Shown here: piece by piece, positions 56,974-64,000 of the stretch
Position numbering within the stretch: the first letter of the stretch is position 1
Layout: each line of letters starts with the position of its first letter
Assembly (NCBI GenBank): GCA_963774935.1
Contig: CAVZGO010000001.1
Coordinates: forward strand, 124,001 to 188,000
DNA length: 64,000 nucleotides
Direction of reading: 5' to 3'
From: CAVZGO01 sp963774935
GTDB taxonomy: Bacteria; Chloroflexota; Anaerolineae; Anaerolineales; UBA4823
Notes under the pieces: model-generated
Seen by the model: only the letters and a program-made list of their open reading frames with translations
Told to the model about the DNA's origin: nothing
Databases searched by the model: none
Made by a program: the position numbers and the translations under genes

Positions 56974-56975
56974 CC

Positions 56976-57401
56976 ATGAACAACCCAGAATTTACCAGCA
57001 CTGCGCATTACAAAGCGCTCAGCGAGCGGAAACTGGTTGCCAGCCGTTGTCTAGCCTGTGGAAAACTTTTCTTTCCGGCGCGCCCGATGTGCCCGGAATG
57101 CCATGGTACAGAGATGGAAGCCGCCGAACTTTCGGGCAAAGGAAAGCTGACTGCTTTCTCAGTAATTTACATCGCTACTTCGGCTATGATCCAGGCAGGA
57201 TATGATCGAAAAAATCCTTACTGTGCGGCTGTTTTTCAGCTTGATGAAGGTCCGAGCATCTGCGCGCAACTGGTTGGTGCAGACCTGTCACACCCTGAAA
57301 CGATCCAGATTGGCTCACTTGTGACAGCCACTTTCATCGATCGCGGTGAAGGCGAGACCAAGAAAACCTTCTTAGGTTTCGAGCTTAATTTGAATGATTA
57401 A
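56976..57401 (+). CDS. DUF35 Zn-ribbon/OB-fold thiolase partner
   Basis: A 141-residue protein with an N-terminal rubredoxin-like zinc ribbon (SRCLACGKLFFPARPMCPEC, two CxxC) and a C-terminal OB fold (GKGKLTAFSVIYIA, GSLVTATFIDR). DUF35 proteins bind thiolases and help channel acyl-CoA intermediates in archaeal and bacterial complexes. It is 2 bp after the thiolase and overlaps the transporter gene by 8 bp, which supports a complex. Confidence 0.93.
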   Translation: MNNPEFTSTAHYKALSERKLVASRCLACGKLFFPARPMCPECHGTEMEAAELSGKGKLTAFSVIYIATSAMIQAGYDRKNPYCAAVFQLDEGPSICAQLVGADLSHPETIQIGSLVTATFIDRGEGETKKTFLGFELNLND

Positions 57402-58545
57402 GAGAACCCCGTTCTGGTTCTATTTTCTTTTTTACGGAGCAATGTCTGGGATGATGCCGTTCCTGGTATTGTTTTACCAGGAGCTGGATTTCTCAGGCAC
57501 TGAGATTGGCATCCTTACCGGTATCGCCCCTCTCATTACCCTCATTGGTGCACCTTTATGGACAGGTATTGCCGATACCAGGCACCGGCATAAGCAGGTG
57601 ATGAGTATGGCGATCGGAGTAGGAATTGTCAGTGGAATGATTTTTCCCTTCCTACGCACTGCACTGGTGGTGATGCTCGTTTTTTCCTTATTTACCTTCT
57701 TCACTTCACCGATCATCTCCTTGGGTGACAGCGCTACAATCGCTTCATTGGGAGATGAAAAGAATAAATATGGGCGAATTAGACTGGGCGGTACGATCGG
57801 ATGGGGGGTAATGGGGCTATTGATTGGTTTCCTGGTAGATTATTACGGTATCCGGATGTCATTTTGGAGCTACGCAATCTTAATGTTCCTGTTGCTGCTG
57901 CTTTGCCAAAAGCTGGTATACCCCGCGCGTGGAGATGGAGGCTCAATATGGAGAGGATTGCAACAATTTGTAAATAATTATCGCTGGGTATTCTATCTGG
58001 TTCTTGCAGTCATAGCAGGTATGGGGTTTTCGGTAATTAACAACTATTTATTTGCCTATTTGAAAGATTGCGGTGCCAGCGAATCGGTCATGGGGCTATC
58101 ACTGACCATCTCCGTCTTAGCAGAACTACCGGTTTTATACTTTTCCCATGTACTGCTTAAGAGATTTGGAATTCAAAACCTCCTGCGAATAGCTGTGTTT
58201 TTTACAGTCCTACGTATGCTGGTGATGGTGGTATTCAACTCTGTTACAGGGATCCTATTTGCACAGCTGCTTAATGGATTAAACTTTCCACTTTTTTGGG
58301 CAGCAGGTGTTAGCTTTGCTGATCATAATTCACCTGCTGGCACAAAATCAATGGCATTGGGGTTATCCAGCTCGATGATTGTCGGTTTTGGTTTTGCACT
58401 GGGAGGATTGCTGGGTGGTCTGCTCCTCGATGCAATCGGCAGCCGCTACATGTTCCTCGTCATGGGGCTCGTGACTTTGGCTGGTCTGGTGATCATCATG
58501 GCGATTGAAGCATGGTGGAAGAATAGAGTACTAAAACCGATCTAG
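57394..58545 (+). CDS. MFS_1-like transporter (HcaT/PPP family)
   Basis: A 383-residue transporter with about 12 helices. MIKRTPFWFYFLFYGAMSGM begins it and IADTRHRHKQV follows helix 2, a variant of the MFS GxxxDR motif. The symporter HcaT (phenylpropionate) and other organic-acid or sugar importers belong to this family. The genes before it suggest uptake of an organic acid that is then degraded by the thiolase system. Specificity is inferred. Confidence 0.88.
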   Translation: MIKRTPFWFYFLFYGAMSGMMPFLVLFYQELDFSGTEIGILTGIAPLITLIGAPLWTGIADTRHRHKQVMSMAIGVGIVSGMIFPFLRTALVVMLVFSLFTFFTSPIISLGDSATIASLGDEKNKYGRIRLGGTIGWGVMGLLIGFLVDYYGIRMSFWSYAILMFLLLLLCQKLVYPARGDGGSIWRGLQQFVNNYRWVFYLVLAVIAGMGFSVINNYLFAYLKDCGASESVMGLSLTISVLAELPVLYFSHVLLKRFGIQNLLRIAVFFTVLRMLVMVVFNSVTGILFAQLLNGLNFPLFWAAGVSFADHNSPAGTKSMALGLSSSMIVGFGFALGGLLGGLLLDAIGSRYMFLVMGLVTLAGLVIIMAIEAWWKNRVLKPI

Positions 58546-58617
58546 CCTGTGCACCTGGTGATACCATCTTCGCCATTTTGGAAAGAATGTTAACATTAAA
58601 GATCTAACGGAAATTCA

Positions 58618-58645
58618 TTGACAAGAATAGGTTTTTGAATATAAT
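58618..58645 (+). promoter_or_regulatory. rRNA operon promoter
   Basis: Perfect TTGACA (58618-58623) and TATAAT (58640-58645) with 16 bases between. The start is about 58652, giving a 285-base leader before 16S. A consensus this strong is expected for a ribosomal operon. Confidence 0.85.
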
Positions 58646-58856
58646 TGTAAGGCACTAAAGAACACACCAGATCTCGCCGAATCAGGCAGATCATTGAAAT
58701 CCGAATAAGACGCCCCCGCGTCAGAGACCAAAGTAAGTGCTTGTCGGTCTGACGTGCCGATGTTGATAAAAAGACATCGGCAATTGGTTTCCTAGAAGAC
58801 TTGACAGTCGGGGGATGAGCGAGTAGAATTCAGCCCGCTGTTTCGGAAGCACCTTA

Positions 58857-58878
58857 ACAACTGAAAAGTGATAGAGAG
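58857..58878 (+). other. 5' arm of the pre-16S processing stem
   Basis: These 22 bases are complementary to 60531-60552 downstream of 16S (21 of 22 pairs). They form the long duplex that loops out 16S and is cut by an RNase III-type enzyme. Confidence 0.85.
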
Positions 58879-58938
58879 CCTAAAGGAACTGGAAGGACAG
58901 TAACCTGCATACCGAAAGGTATGAAAAGAAGTGAATTA

Positions 58939-60436
<1,498 letters not shown>

Positions 60437-60870
60437 CTAGGGAGTCCTGAATTCAGTCCTTAGGGCCTGATTTCTAGCTACCCTTTATGCGTCTCGCACA
60501 GCGGTGTCGAGACACCTAGTTCCCCCCCCTCTCTCTATCACTTCTCAGTTGTCAAGGTGTAACCAATCGCATTAGGATAGGTGGACAAAGCTCGTCGTTT
60601 AGTCACTTGCGATAATCCAGGGGTAGAAAGGCAAATCCGCCAGCATCACAGCCCGGCGAAACGTTGGGGCTGTTTGTCTCTCGAGTTTGCAGATCGCACC
60701 TTTGAAGACGGAAGTAAAGATTTGAAAGACGAAATCTGTATCAACGGGAAACCATAATCCTGGCAAGCAGCTTTCGATCGTCAAAGTCGAAATCCGCACC
60801 TTACCAACCGAATAGCGAAGAAGACGCAAGAGAAAGAGAGCAAGAGAAGAGTAACGAGTTCTCCGTGCTA
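60437..60870 (+). other. 16S-23S spacer with processing stems, no tRNA
   Basis: About 430 bases. It contains the 3' arm of the 16S stem (60531-60552) and 5' arms of the 23S stem (60807-60818 and 60843-60870). No tRNA-Ile or tRNA-Ala is present, unlike many bacteria. No open frame is convincing. Confidence 0.85.
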
Positions 60871-63836
<2,966 letters not shown>

Positions 63837-63902
63837 AGTGCGGAGAACTGGTTACTTTTCTCTTTTTTGTCGCTATTCGGTATTTATATCTTGTAAATTA
63901 GT

Positions 63903-64000
63903 CTCTTGGTGATTGGAGCGACGGAGGTACACCCGGCCACATCCCGAACCCGGTCGTTAAGACCGTCAGCGCCGATGGTACTTGGGGGGTAGCCCCCTGG
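63903..64000 (+). rRNA. 5S ribosomal RNA (3' end cut by window)
   Basis: ACACCCGGCCACATCCCGAA and GCGCCGATGGTACTTGGGG are diagnostic of 5S. About 98 bases are present; the last 15-20 lie beyond the window. It is 66 bp after 23S. Confidence 0.95.

Overview
The window looks like a chromosomal contig from a Chloroflexi bacterium, probably class Anaerolineae. This rests on the character of the 16S/23S genes, roughly 50% GC, rare TTG/GTG starts, and Chloroflexi-style gene pairings. Examples are RecG with a long N-terminal extension, kinases ending in SH3 or propeller modules, and a PQQ-propeller lipoprotein next to YidC. This is my reading of the sequence; no database search was run.

Layout. 1-6.5 kb (minus strand) is the conserved block asp23 - DhaL/fatty-acid kinase - degV - recG - coaD - partial gene, divergent from rpmB. 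7-11.8 kb is a signalling region: a Ser/Thr kinase, an SH3 lipid-anchored or membrane protein, DUF971, and an operon PP2C - FHA - OmpR-type regulator - NarL-type regulator. 11.9-17 kb holds metabolic genes: aldo/keto reductase, inositol-phosphatase family, an amidohydrolase fused to a CYTH domain, and CinA. 17-22.7 kb is a complete branched-chain amino-acid type ABC transporter (livK-H-M-G-F plus a small membrane protein). At about 22.9 kb transcription switches to the plus strand: membrane protein, gyrB, Ser/Thr kinase with beta-propeller, folD, then rpmH-rnpA-yidD-PQQ lipoprotein-yidC-jag and tRNA-Glu.

34-49.6 kb looks like accessory DNA next to tRNA-Glu. It has two modules, each bounded by short direct repeats. 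One encodes a giant cyclic-glucan synthase (about 2,870 residues) and a double universal-stress protein. The other encodes a TetR repressor, a rifamycin-phosphotransferase-like PEP-synthase family enzyme and an MFS exporter. Just outside the island is the most striking gene: a pentameric ligand-gated ion channel homologue with an added double N-terminal beta-domain (49,872-51,740).

51.8-58.5 kb carries an old-yellow-enzyme, a divergent GyrI-like/WYL-regulator pair sharing a perfect palindrome, and a SDR - thiolase - DUF35 - MFS operon. The window ends with a 16S-23S-5S rRNA operon that has a consensus promoter and clear RNase III-type processing stems.

A caution for every reader: nine loci are broken by about 13 single-base indels, including essential recG and a whole transporter. 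They are scattered and mostly lie in otherwise well-conserved genes, so sequencing or assembly error is more likely than true decay.
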